Position numbers and translations under genes: made by a program. Shown one piece after another: positions 8,688 through 18,954 of a stretch of DNA of 53,783 bases. The stretch is from Protostelium mycophagum (taxonomy: Eukaryota; Evosea; Variosea; Protosteliida; Protosteliaceae), in NCBI GenBank assembly GCA_002081555.1, contig MZNV01000704.1, positions 1 to 53,783 on the forward strand. Reading direction: 5' to 3'. Below the pieces are notes generated by a model, which did not search any database, was not told where the DNA came from, and was given only the letters and a program-made list of their open reading frames with translations. Each line of letters starts with the position of its first letter. Position 1 is the first letter of the stretch.

Positions 8688-9740
8688 ATGATGTTCTTTC
8701 CAGGAGATCATCCCTCAACACAAAACGCGTCTTCTGGACATTTATATTCGTACGAAAACACTAGACCACTTGAACAGGTAAGTGAAAGTTTTCAATCAAA
8801 ACTGAATCAATACAGCCAGATGCAGAGGTGACCAACATAGAATGCCATATCGAAGGAAATCAAACACAACAATTGGAAGTTGTGAAGTTCCAAATTCAAA
8901 AGAACTCACGTCAGGTGGGATGTTTACGACTGGCTATCATAACACTTGCAAGGTCACATTGTTAGATGTGAAGAGAGGATATTTTGCACAAGGAAAGTCT
9001 ATGGGTGTGTTTCATTTAAAGACTTTAGATTCAGAGGTGGTGAGTGGTCAGCTGCTCCTCTGATTTATTGAGTGAAATCTACAACAGAGCAGTCCTGATG
9101 GCTACTACTGGACAGTATTAACAGAAGACTCTGTACCATTAGTACAACTGGGTGGTTTACAAGTTGCACAAATGATCGAGAACCAATCGGCATTCTATAC
9201 AGAAGAGACATTTTCAAATATTCAAGATCAACATAACGGAGAACAGAAGCAGATGATGGCAAATAGTTATGTGGACATCAATAACTTTCCACCAAATAAT
9301 GTATATTCAAAGAGGTACAGAGGACTGATTTAGATGATGTGTGATGTCCTAAAGATGTTAGGACTCAAGGATTGAGCGAAGTCACACCACAGAATTCGTA
9401 CATATCAAATCCTGTGAGTGGTGTTGTATTTCTACATCAATAGTATGTGACGATTGACGCCTTAAGGATTATAATACAACGCTACAACTATGCAACAATA
9501 ATGTGGACTTTGTCCTCAGAGTCAAACTGATCATTCCACGAAAGCACAAGAGGTACATTATAGAGGCTTTCATTTCATTTTCTGACAGCACTCAGATATA
9601 TCAAAAAAGGCGAGCCAGGGTACAAGAAACCGAAACCAACATACATTAAGAAGGGGCAACCAGGATATAAGCGTCCAAAGTATTATTATGTTAGAAAGAC
9701 ACAGCCGAAGGAGACAGAAGATAATATACATTCCTCATAG
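8688..9740 (+). CDS. Unrecognised protein with basic YIKKGxPGYKxPK repeats at C-terminus
   Basis: Seven exons give one continuous frame: 8688-8777, 8816-8914, 8953-9036, 9088-9314, 9362-9413, 9467-9552 and 9596-9740. The product (about 260 residues) starts MMFFPGDHPSTQNASSGHL. It has a mixed alpha/beta-looking middle (VTLLDVKRGYFAQGKSMGVF, then DGYYWTVLTEDSVPLVQLGG), a Gln/Asn/Ser-rich linker and a second ordered block (VDFVLRVKLIIPRKHKR). It ends with two copies of a basic motif, YIKKGEPGYKKPKPT and YIKKGQPGYKRPKYYY, followed by VRKTQPKETEDNIHSS. I do not know this family. The repeated basic tail could bind nucleic acid. Consistent exon phases support a real gene. Confidence 0.65.
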
Positions 9741-10063
9741 AAGACACTCTTGGATCATCGAGTCGTCTCGAACACTTCAGAACTCTCTCGTGACAACAGA
9801 AAACAAAAGCTGATGGGGTGTGGATCAGATTTGAAATCAATTTTTAAAGAAATTGCAAACAATTTAATTCTTTTTAATTGAATTATTTGGAACTACTCGC
9901 GAATTTGGTAACAGGAATGTGTTGAAGAGACGACTAGAACATCTGAGAAATGTGAACATGGTGTTTCTCGAATGGTTTGAACTGCGCGAAGAATTTTCGC
10001 AACTGATAACAGGAGGAAAGAATGATGACGGTCAGCCCTAGTACTTAGATTTATTTATGTTGG
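9741..10063. other. Intergenic, possible small + strand exon
   Basis: No firm gene was found. A + strand stretch near 9917-10040 is open and reads NVLKRRLEHLRNVNMVFLEW, then FELREEFSQLITGG, before a stop. It looks like a helix-forming exon, but I found no start or splice partner that makes sense. The rest is AT-rich. Confidence 0.35.
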
Positions 10064-10324
10064 TTAAAGTCTGTCTTTCACTCCTGGCATGTTCCTCTTT
10101 GGAGGTTGTTGTTCAATGTTTTCATTCGGGAGCTGTTTCTGCATTGCCCAGTCGGCCGAATCCCAATGTTTCCTTCCAGAGCCAGAGAGACTGCGCATCA
10201 ATAACTTATTTCTGGGTTTCACTTCTTGCTGCTCAGCCTATGACATCCGTAAATACACATACATGGAAATTTGAGTCGTCACCTGATTAGTGTTGGATTC
10301 TGCGTTCTTATCATTAGACAACAT
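10064..10324 (-). CDS. Small endosulfine/ARPP19-family protein
   Basis: There are two exons, 10324-10283 and 10237-10064, with a 45-nt intron. The 71-residue product starts MLSNDKNAESNTNQAEQQEV and carries RKHWDSADWAMQKQLPN. This matches the ENSA/Igo hallmark KYFDSGDYxMxK, with the phospho-accepting Ser kept and both aromatic positions changed to Trp. In animals and yeast, Greatwall-type kinases phosphorylate this Ser, and the phosphoprotein then inhibits PP2A-B55 to permit mitosis or quiescence entry. The protein is shorter than human ENSA (121 residues), ending soon after the motif (NMPGVKDRL). Assignment rests on one motif, so it is probable rather than certain. Confidence 0.65.
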
Positions 10325-10652
10325 TTTTTATCGTGCGTGAGGTCGTGAGTGGGGTTGCTTGCTTTCGTGTCGAGGTGTTGGTGATTTGTTGATGACAAAA
10401 GTTGTCTTTCCGAATCTCACCGAGTTTTCACCTTAGTACACAAAACACGGCGGAATGATGGGTATTTAAAATCTGTCAACACTCCACTTTTCAGCTATCA
10501 TTTTAGCATCATGATGACAAGTCAATTCCATTGGAACTTTGAAAGATGCAGTTAAAGAGGTCTTTGTGTAACCATTGCACCGTTCCTTTGGATCCACTGT
10601 AATATTTGATTTTCGTGCGAATGGGTAGTGAGGGAAGAGAATGCGTGATTTT
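10325..10652. other. Intergenic, endosulfine upstream region and PP2C 3' flank
   Basis: No exon was recognised. Reading on the minus strand, this region lies after the PP2C stop and before the endosulfine start, so it should hold the endosulfine promoter and the PP2C terminator or polyadenylation region. No distinct signal was identified. Confidence 0.5.
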
Positions 10653-12188
10653 TTATGTGTTGAGTTGTCCGGTGACAGTCTCTGCGCCTGATAACTTGAC
10701 CAGAAGGACAGTGGTGTTGTCCATCCTCTTTTTTGGCGCCTTTTCCTTGACCAGTTCTAATAATCCTTTGCAAATCGTGTCTACGTCTTTCGTGTATTCT
10801 TTGATGATGTACTTGATCGCTGTTTTCTCCGCAATGACATCCCAGAACCCTGCATGTGGTTATGATGATATAAAGATATAGACATACCATCTGATGCCAG
10901 TAATAAGAAGTAATCGTCAGTTGTTAATGGGATGGAGATGATGTCTGGGTCTGCTATCAGCCCAGAAGCTCTTCCTTGTGTGTGTTCCTCATGTTTAAAC
11001 AGAAAATCTCCGAATGATCTCGTCACGGCAATGTTCATCACATCTGGATTATATAATGGGTGTCCCAATCTGTCGCTCTGATTTCCGATCAGCATGAGAC
11101 GAAAATGTAAAGCTTCACCTTTGTGATGATTCCACCGGCTTTTTTTACTCTTTCCTTCTCAGATTCTACCTTTGGTGTGTGCGGTGTGGTCAACCGAACG
11201 GGCTCCCCTCTTTGACATAACAGTGCTGCTGAGTCTCCCACATTAGCCACCCACAGTACTCCCTTCACGATCAGTCCCACACATGCAGTAGAACCTGTAA
11301 AGATGTTTGCATCATTATCTTCATGATTAAAACCTACCGTCTCCTCTTATTTTGTTGAGTTTTGAATATACTGCGTAATCTGCTTCTGTAGTATGAAAGG
11401 CTTCTCGTAACGCCATCTCCGTATCTGTTTCAAAAGATGGATGATTGACTACTGTGTTGTGCAGGTGCTCAGCGACAAAATTGGCACATTGTTGTCCTCC
11501 ATGTCCATCATAAACACCAAAAAAAGCGTAATCCTCTGTACAACTGCTCCTGGAAGTGGCTGAAGAGCCTACATGGATAATCAATAAAATTATTCGAAAA
11601 TTTTGTTTTTGCTGTCAATCACAATGATAAACGAAAGAGACGAAATGATGACGAACCATCTCCTGCATCCTTCTTGTTTCCAAAACCAACAGTAGTACTG
11701 AAATCTTCCATATAAGGTCGTGTTCCAATCTCACTCGCTGTGGCCATTTTTGTCGTGATGAATAGTGATCCTCTTCTGGGTACCTTCTTTGCAGAGCCGA
11801 GATTGAGAGGTGGTTGGAAAGTATCTTGTGGTGCGGGTTCTGCCCAGGTCACGCTGTGTTGTGACGGTTGTGATTGCTCTCCTTCCTTCTCCTCTATTTT
11901 TTTCTCCTCTACTTTACTTTCTGCATTTTCTTCTGTTTTGTGTTCGGTTCTCGCAAAGGAGGGAGGGGGCATATCATCCGCAGAACGATTAAGGGCGACT
12001 GCTTTCCTCTTATTTCCATTTGATTTGGCTAGATCGCTGAGCGAAGGTAGTTTATTCTGCAATGAGAAGGCGGGTATCTCTCCCTCCCCAGCCGTAAAAG
12101 AACCAGAGCGACAGAATGATCCTGAAGTAGAAGATTCATCCGATTCATCAGCTTGTTGCCAACTAAATACATGAGGCGCCTCAGTCAT
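10653..12188 (-). CDS. PP2C-type (PPM) serine/threonine phosphatase
   Basis: Multiple exons assemble all PPM motifs in order. Motif 1 is TRPYMEDFST near 11720. FFGVYDGHGGQQC, with the metal-binding Asp-Gly, lies near 11520. LWVANVGDSAALLCQRG lies near 11230. NIAVTRSFGDFLFK lies near 11030. YFLLLASDGMWDV spans an intron near 10890-10840. MDNTTVLLVKLSG lies near 10700, with the stop at 10653. The catalytic metal-binding Asp residues are present. The start chosen is the ATG at 12188 (MTEAPHVFSWQQ). It gives a roughly 150-residue disordered, Ser- and Glu-rich N-terminus before the catalytic domain; an upstream in-frame ATG at 12413 would run into the preceding gene. Substrate cannot be inferred. 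Confidence 0.88.
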
Positions 12189-12378
12189 CTCTGCACCTCT
12201 CCAACGATCTATCCCTTTGGATTCAACAAGATGTGTCGACGTTGTTTCTTTTTCTGCCGAGCTTGCTGCGAGTTTTCCACCAGGAATCCTTCCCAGATAT
12301 AAACAGAAATAGAAGTTCCATGATGAGTCTCCAGGAACTGTTTGGGTGGGCAGAAAGAGGTCCAAGACAATCTCAACT

Positions 12379-12964
12379 TCATTTTGTGGGCGATGGCGGT
12401 GAGTACGGCACATCTTGGACTTGTCCTGTCGCTTGTTGCTCTGCCGCTTGCTCTTGTTTTGTAGTTCGTGGGGTTGATTCTGCCTGCTCTAAACGGCTCA
12501 CGTCTTCTTCGAGAGTGTCAATCTCACTCTGTAGTCTTGCCTCTTGGACTTCCTGAATTTTCAGTCTAGAATTATTGCAAACTCTTACTTCTGAAGGACC
12601 ATCATCGATATTCGTATGAATTATTTCCTGAAGAATTAAGTTTGAAAATTATTTTTCATATTTTGAATAATATGTGAATGGACCATGATTTTGATAATGT
12701 GAGGATGATGGATGATGTGTCAATTTTTCATAATTGGTGGGTCGATACAGATTAAATATATATTTCACAAATCACCTCTTCGTCATCCGAGATCACGATG
12801 CATGAGTCTGTTTTTTCTTCGTATTTCTTGTCTAAAATGTCTTTTCTGATATGTACACTTGGTGTGTTATCCTCTTCGTCCTCCTCTATTTTCTTTGCCC
12901 TCTTGTATGACTTTCTCTCGTTTTCTGAGGATTCTACTTCTGAGAGCCCTTCTTGGTAGGCCAT
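12379..12964 (-). CDS. Small acidic coiled-coil protein with SUMO-interacting motif
   Basis: Two exons (12964-12776 and 12627-12379) encode about 145 residues starting MAYQEGLSEVESSENERK. A basic/acidic stretch (RAKKIEEDEEDN) precedes SCIVISDDEE, a textbook SUMO-interacting motif: a hydrophobic core followed by acidic residues. The second exon predicts a coiled coil (RLKIQEVQEARLQSEIDTLE), then a Gln-rich segment, and ends SPPSPTK. No named family is recognised. It ends 190 bp before the PP2C start on the same strand and begins 38 bp after the RNase III gene's stop. The tight head-to-tail spacing could be simple compaction. Function in SUMO-dependent assembly is inference from the motif. Confidence 0.6.
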
Positions 12965-13002
12965 CTCTCCAATAAATAGAATAAAAGAGATAAGATCACT
13001 TC

Positions 13003-13501
13003 TTAATCGAACGAGTTTTGTTCTGTACGCGTGCTGTAGAAGTTAGCATGATAATCATTGAAAGATCCCACCAATTCTATGTTGTCTATAGAACATTCCA
13101 GTTCTCCCACCATACTCTCCATGATATCGCCCTTTCTTTTCACATTGGATGTTTCTGTATTCACAACATCATTCAACTATGCTGATCAAAAACATCTTCT
13201 AAGAAAAACGCGATTTACTTACTCCTAAGAGATCATATGTACGAGCTAGGTTTGCATTACAAACTATGTAAGCTTTGAATTGACGTCCACCAATCTTTCC
13301 AGTTGTATGAATAAGTTTAGAAACCTTCTCTTCCAATACAGAATCCCCTAAAAATTCCAGAGACTCGAAATCAGAGATGCTGGAGGAAGTGGCTGTGAGA
13401 GATTGTGATATGGCTCCCGCAATGATCGCTTCGCGAATGTTTGCTTTCAGACTGTCTGCTGTTCTCTTTATGTGCTCATTCGTTGTGTATGGTTGATCCA
13501 T
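13003..13501 (-). CDS. Stand-alone RNase III domain protein
   Basis: Two exons (13501-13223 and 13176-13003, 46-nt intron) encode about 150 residues starting MDQPYTTNEHIKRTADSL. The first RNase III signature is DFESLEFLGDSVLEEKVSKL, with the Glu and Asp that bind metal. The second is KRKGDIMESMVGELECSI, with the second Asp and Glu retained. All four catalytic carboxylates therefore appear present. There is no dsRNA-binding domain, helicase or PAZ. Similar compact proteins include Mini-III, mitochondrial ribosome-associated RNase III folds and budding-yeast-type Dicers (which keep a dsRBD). The domain needs dimerisation for activity. It could act in rRNA or small-RNA processing; the sequence does not decide. 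Confidence 0.8.
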
Positions 13502-13619
13502 GGATCAAAACAAAAATAAAATGATTTAAATTAAATTTTAAAATTTTATTCTGTTAAAAATCCATTTTCGTTTTCTCGAAACCGAACAAAACGATCTTCG
13601 GGAACATCAGAGAAGGAAG
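13502..13619. promoter_or_regulatory. Divergent promoter, RNase III and ABCA genes
   Basis: Only 118 bp separate the two start codons. The RNase III side is very AT-rich (runs of AAATTTTA). No specific factor site was recognised. Confidence 0.45.
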
Positions 13620-16600
13620 ATGAACATCTCGCCTTCGTCTCTCTTGAGACCTTGGATCATGGATGATGAGGAACATCACACCTTCATGGCCAACATGAGA
13701 GCGATCTCGAGAAAGAACACCACTTTATTGGTAAACCCAGTACTTTCAATTTAATCATTAATTGGAACAGATTCGTCAGAAATTATTGCTGTCAGTTCAA
13801 TTACTGTTGCCAATCTCCTCGATGATCTTTATTGGCGTTTTTAGTGTGCTCGTTCGAAATCAGCCTATCTATTGGAGCATGGATCCAGCAACAACAGAAT
13901 ATCGTCCTTATCCAAAATATTATTACACTGACCTCCGAGAGAACAAACTACCCCCACTGGGATATTTGCACACTCCCTTGGTGAGCTTACTGATCCCAAC
14001 ATTACATTAATCAATTAGAATCGATCTGGCATCTTTGGTAACACGAGACAAATCGACAAATATTCCGGTTATTTTCCCACCTTTGATCAATACAATGGGT
14101 CGTCAGAATCAGAGCTCCTTCATAAACTCTTATCGGAGGGTCTTACAAGGCTCGAGAATGATGGGGTGGGCCTCTCCGTTTTCGATTTGGGAGTGGGTGA
14201 CATTCGCATCAACATGGACATATCTTTTCGCAACAGTTTGTCTTCTTCCTTTGGTTCAATTTTGAGTGGCATTGGTGAGTACTCTTGTACAAAATTGAAC
14301 AACTCAAATGACACAGCATCTTCTTTCCTGGGTGATGATCCCGCATCACCCGCATTGCGGTCTCTCAGTATCACATCTACCGATGCTCAAATGTCTGTAG
14401 AAGTGCCTGGCCTTTTCAGCTCTGCGATGCTATGTATCTACTTGATTCCGTTCGCCTACAGTTTTTTAATGCCCATGTTTGTCAACACGATAGTGACTGA
14501 GAAGCAAGCAAGAGCTGTAGAGATGATGAAAATTGTGAGTACATTCCATTTTTAGAATTACAAAGCATCCTGATCATCGATGATGATCGTAAGCCAAACT
14601 GATGATGTAGATGGGCATGTCTATGAACGCTTATTGGATTTCTTTCTGGCTATTCTCAACACTCCTGACACTGTTGCTCTTCCTTGTCTTCACAATCATC
14701 GGCTTTGCTTTTTCCATCCCTTTTTTTCTGAACCCCACACCTGTAGCCTGGGTATTGTTATTTGTGCTGTACGCCTGCTCTCAGCCCGCTTTCGCGATGC
14801 TTCTGAGTACCTTCTTTAAGTCCGCCAGAATGGCCACCGCGGTAACATATGCTCTCACATTAGCTATGATAGGATTGGGCCCCACTGCCAGTTATTGTGC
14901 GCATTTTTATATATTTTCGCAAATGATGTAGGTGCAATATTGACTCTAGAACAGTTCATATACCAATCAAAGCCATGGCACTCAGTCCTCTCGCTTTTTG
15001 TAGAGGCGTCTACATCATTGTAGATTCATTCTACGGGGAGGAAAGCCACCGCATCGATAATAGTTCTATCTTTAAGAGTGAGCTTGTGGGGGTATGACAT
15101 CATCTATTTTGAATTAATTTATTAGCACAAATAAAAAATATGCGTCATCTATTTCAGACTGTAATACCTGATAGGTCTATTTATGGATTGCTGCGGACAC
15201 AGTGGTGTACATTGCCCTCACTATATACCTTGACTATGTACTCCCAAAAGAGTATGGTGCGCGGGAAAGTATATTATACCCGTTGTACAGATTGGTGTCT
15301 TATTTTCGAAAGAAAAATGACCCAGAGAGGAGGCCTTTATTGTCTGACCATGAACTCGTCGTTGTAGATGACCTCAGAAAAGAATTTTCTGGGAAAATGG
15401 TGAGGGTACTGATTTGTGGACAAGACCGTTGTGCGGTTTTTTGTCAAATATTTTAAAATTCATTCTCAGATATTTCTAAACAATTCAAAATACTATTTCT
15501 CTGATTCAGAATGACAGGTGTTGAACGGAATCAGTCTCAAAGTCTTAGAGGGAGAATGCCTGGGCCTTCTGGGTCCTAATGGAGCTGGTAAAAGCACATT
15601 AGCTCATATTTTGATTGGTCTCGTCACGAGCAGCGGGGGCACCGCGACCGTGGCGGGAAGAGATATAAATAGGGAGATGTACAGGGTCAGAAGATATGTG
15701 GGGTGAGTTAAATGTCGACACCTGTGCATATATATTCTCGTACAATTTAGTTACAATCATCCGAAAACAGACGTTCATCTCTTTATATATTTTTTTTGTC
15801 GACAGATCAATATAATTGAGAAATTGAAATTTTCACAAATAAAAAATAAATTATTTATAGGTTGTGTCCACAGCATGAGATTGTTTGGGAAGATTTAACA
15901 GTAGAAGAGCACATGTTATTTTATCTGCGAATGAAAAAAGCCCCCGTAGATATAGAACATTCTGAATCTGTGAGTTTTCTTACATGGGAAAAATTGACTC
16001 GTTGTAGATGAGAATTTTGGAGTCAGTAGGGCTTGGGGATTGTGCCCAAAAGATGACGTCATCACTGTCAGGAGGGATGAAGAGGAGGCTTTCTATTGCG
16101 ATATCATTGATCGGAAGTCCGAGATGTCTCATATTGTGAGTTGCGAAATATTAAGAAAGAGAATCATAAAAAATTAACTTAATATAGAGATGAACCCACG
16201 ACAGGACTCGATCCTGACACCAGAAGGTGAAAATTCGTGGAGATTTCATGAAAATTCGTGGAGATTTCATGAAATTCCACTGAAATACGACAGGGCAGTG
16301 TGGGACATGATCCAGGAACAAAAGGAAGGGAGAGCGATCATATTAACAACACATAATATGGAAGAAGCGGACACACTCGCAAACAAAATAGCTATATTGT
16401 CCAAAGGTACTTTTACAACAAAACATTCTTGTGCTTTTTGTCGTGTCAAATTACATCGTTGATCATACTCTACGGTGGTATAAAAATACTTTTTTGCCCG
16501 AAATTTACAAAGTTCAGGAGATATTGTGTGCATGGGGACTTCTCTCGAATTGAAAAAACAATATGGAGTGGGGTATCGACTCTCAGTCGGTGTCGAGGAA

Positions 16601-16886
16601 GACAGATTTGAACAGGTCGATAATTATGTACACGAAATGTTCCCCAAGGCAATCGCAGATATTGTGTGTCCGGAACTTGTTCATTACGCCATCGCAACAG
16701 AAGACATCGACATCGGAGATCTATTCGGCAAAATGAAGGGTGATGAATCAACGATAATGTTCACTTCTTCTGATCTAGTCAGGGTACCAAGAGCATGGGA
16801 TCACAGAGTGGGGAATTTCGCAGTCCAGTTTAGAGGACGTTTTCGTGAGAGTTGTAGAAATAGAAGACGATCTTGGAGAAGCTTAA
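13620..16886 (+). CDS. ABCA-family half transporter (TMD-NBD)
   Basis: About a dozen exons encode one membrane domain followed by one nucleotide-binding domain. The first hydrophobic segment is [20 protein letters not shown]. It is followed by a large lumenal loop and, from about 14400, several more segments ([54 protein letters not shown]). The NBD has Walker [10 protein letters not shown] (15572-15598), a Gln-loop [18 protein letters not shown], the signature [12 protein letters not shown] near 16064, Walker [13 protein letters not shown] spanning an intron near 16185, and the H-loop [11 protein letters not shown]. The C-terminus reads [18 protein letters not shown], the regulatory end typical of ABCA. 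Family members move lipids. Single-NBD ABCA proteins are common in Dictyostelium and plants. The start at [18 protein letters not shown] or the internal Met 13 codons later are both possible. Confidence 0.9.
16229..16270. repeat. 21-bp direct repeat inside an ABCA intron
   Basis: Two perfect back-to-back copies of a 21-base unit made of GAAAATTCGTGG plus AGATTTCAT lie in the intron that follows the Walker B exon. A partial third copy (GAAATTCCACTGAAAT) follows. Related GAAATTTC strings occur in many introns further right. The duplication lies just after the donor site and leaves the intron about 67 nt long. Confidence 0.85.
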
Positions 16887-16959
16887 ACCAATATATTCTT
16901 TCGAGATTATCTATAATTTATTTTTTATCCTTCACCACTTTTGTACCACCGACTCGAGC

Positions 16960-17319
16960 TCAGCCAAGTGATTGTTCATTGCCTCTTGTTGTGAATCTGA
17001 GCACACCATGCTCTTCTTTCTTTTGATCTGGAACCATCAGAAGGGATGTATGCACAAGGCTCACCTCAACACGGGTAGACTCTTCGCCTTGGGCTGTTTT
17101 GAATGCCACCTCTGGTTTAGATAACGTCATATAGAGACGATGGAGTTCATCTCTTGATTTTTTGGTTGGGGGTGGGAGGTCATCGAAAGACTTGGCTTCT
17201 CCGATCAACTGAAGCACTTTCGTCTTTCGGGGTTGCATGTATAAGAGGTCGTGGAGCTCTTCAAGCCCCCGATCATTTCTTGTCTTGATGTTCTTGACAA
17301 ATGGATTTTTCATCTTCAT
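16960..17319 (-). CDS. Unrecognised protein or terminal exon (119 residues)
   Basis: This open frame starts MKMKNPFVKNIKTRNDRGLE and continues with ELHDLLYMQPRKTKVLQLIG and KSFDDLPPPTKKSRDELHRL, then a polar C-terminus ending FTTRGNEQSLG. It appears to be the last exon of a gene, because the frame remains open upstream to about 17455 (SLPSFGSWLTPVSS) and then meets a possible 3' splice site. It may be joined to the small gene at 17563-17991, but no splice combination I tried kept the frame. The family is not recognised. It converges with the ABCA gene, 73 bp away. Confidence 0.45.
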   Translation of the reverse strand: MKMKNPFVKNIKTRNDRGLEELHDLLYMQPRKTKVLQLIGEAKSFDDLPPPTKKSRDELHRLYMTLSKPEVAFKTAQGEESTRVEVSLVHTSLLMVPDQKKEEHGVLRFTTRGNEQSLG

Positions 17320-17562
17320 ATCGTGCCGTTGTGTTGATGAGTTGGTCGTGATCACTGCGTTCTCTTGTGGTGGGGTGTGGAATGGAAGTACGAAATCAGT
17401 CCTTACCGAGGAAACTGGCGTTAACCACGATCCAAAGGATGGAAGAGAAGCTAATAAATGTTGTTAAAGTCAATCAATTTTACTGGAATATCTGAGGGCG
17501 TAAGCATCGCCTCTATTGTATGAACCGGATTAATCGCAATAGATCCAGTCCAATTTATACAT

Positions 17563-17991
17563 TCAATTTTGAAGGCCAGAGGCTTCTATGACCTGCTCAT
17601 CCAAGCCCATGTGCTCGAGATACTCTTGTCTGATTCTTGCTGTCTCCTTCTTCCATGTCTCAATACAGTTATCTATATGGCTGCGAATCTTGGTAATCTA
17701 AGAGATTTAGAATCAGTTGTCCAAAAGTTAGTGTTGAGACATTATATGGATGGACACCTTTCTCTCTGAATAATAATTGAAGTACTCTTCAAGAGTCATC
17801 TCTGATTCTTCGCTTGTGTATAATTCATCTGGAAGGACTGAGAAGCTCATGCTGGGTATGTGTGGTGGATCTTTTTTGAATGTTGAATTTCCCGCCGAAA
17901 CTGAAGAGGGAACTACAACGCGTCCCATCAAACTGATCCAACGAGAGTCAGCACGATAAGATGACAAATCGACGTAAGTTACCATTTCCAC
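17563..17991 (-). CDS. Unrecognised 122-residue protein
   Basis: Exon 1 (17991-17758) starts MEMVTYVDLSSYRADSRWIS and contains a strand-like GRVVVPSSVSAG and an acidic helix SEESEMTLEEYFNYYSERK. After a 60-nt intron, exon 2 (17697-17563) adds a helical segment (ITKIRSHIDNCIETWKKETA, then RIRQEYLEHMGLDEQVIE) and stops. I cannot assign it. A different frame continues open after the stop (AFKIECINWTGSIAINPVHT), so the gene may splice onward into the segment at 16960-17319, and the product could then be longer than described. Confidence 0.5.
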
Positions 17992-18954
17992 AGATATATT
18001 CAGTCAATGTGCTATCACACCTTGAACTGAATGTGATCTTCACCAAGATGTCACCTTTTACCTCTTTTAACAGCAGCGTACGCCACAATGGTGGCCAACA
18101 TGGCAGCTCTACGGTCTGAAGGGAAGGATGAGAGGTATCAAGTATGTATCTCCGAACACATGCTCTGGGTCCGCATCTTGTCTCTGTGTGACCGGAACTT
18201 TTATACAGAACTGAATAGCTACAGGAAGACCCAGAAGGAGACTTGAGACTTCCAATGAACCACAGAATCACACAGACACTCGACACAAGTAATTAACTCG
18301 ATCATGTTAAGCCTAATCATCACTCGTACAAGAGATGAAACAATGTACCGACCTCTTATATTGCAGTTTTGCCGCAAACTTGCATGAGATCACTTTATAT
18401 TGGAAATTTTTGTAACAGTGACACACTGTAATTCAAGGGAATACAGCAACGCATTCTTTGAACAGAATAAGAATGACAGGGATTTTGTTCTGGCTTCGCC
18501 ATGAACAGCATTAGTTTGTGCATGCTTCCAAGCACTATACATCAGATGCACTGATATTTGCAAAGAGTATTGAGTTGTGCAAATTAACAATGAGCTCTAT
18601 TTTGCGTACAGAAGAGTAAAACACACAATATACACCATAATTTGTTTTGTTGCATCAATCACGTGTGTTGTTCAAGTTTCATCCGCAGTATCTCTGTATC
18701 TTTTTGTATTTGCGTCAAAGCCTCCCACCTCTTGACGGAGTGTTACCTTGCAACATTCTTGTTGCAGAATTGCAGAGGGCAACGCGTACAGTCTCCGAAA
18801 GACAGATCGATCGAATATCTGACATCATTCCTGGGCCATAAACACGTCTTGCAATATGTACTTGTGAATTTGCAGCAATTGTCTGCTGAATTGAACACTG
18901 TGAAACTGTATTATGCATAAGACAATTCGATCTTGTTATGCATGTCACTGAAAC
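17992..18954. other. Intergenic region with an inverted exon-fragment copy
   Basis: No intact gene was resolved in these 960 bp. A minus-strand ATG near 18104 opens MLATIVAYAAVKR and then a plausible donor, but it could not be linked to the gene at 17991. The notable content is the 58-bp inverted copy of an exon from the gene at 20120-21741 (see repeat entry at 18796). Confidence 0.45.
18796..18853 (-). repeat. 58-bp perfect inverted copy of exon sequence at 20444-20501
   Basis: The sequence from CGAAAGACAGATCGATCG to AAACACGTCTTGCA is the exact reverse complement of 20444-20501, without mismatch over 58 bases. Similarity stops abruptly at both ends. On the minus strand it encodes RRVYGPGMMSDIRSICLS, as in the downstream gene. 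No intact gene surrounds it here. A partial duplication, template switch or gene-conversion tract could explain it. Confidence 0.85.

Noticed and set aside
10606-10881. A + strand open frame opposite the PP2C 3' exons
   Set aside because: The minus strand encodes the conserved SDGMWDV and NTTVLLVKL motifs of PP2C here, so the + frame is antisense shadow.
11740-12174. A 144-codon + strand frame opposite the PP2C N-terminus
   Set aside because: It lies antisense to the PP2C disordered N-terminus and has no domain or splice context of its own.
12189-12413. Extended PP2C start at 12413
   Set aside because: The extension would overlap the end of the upstream SIM-protein gene and lacks similarity to anything; the Met at 12188 is a simpler start.
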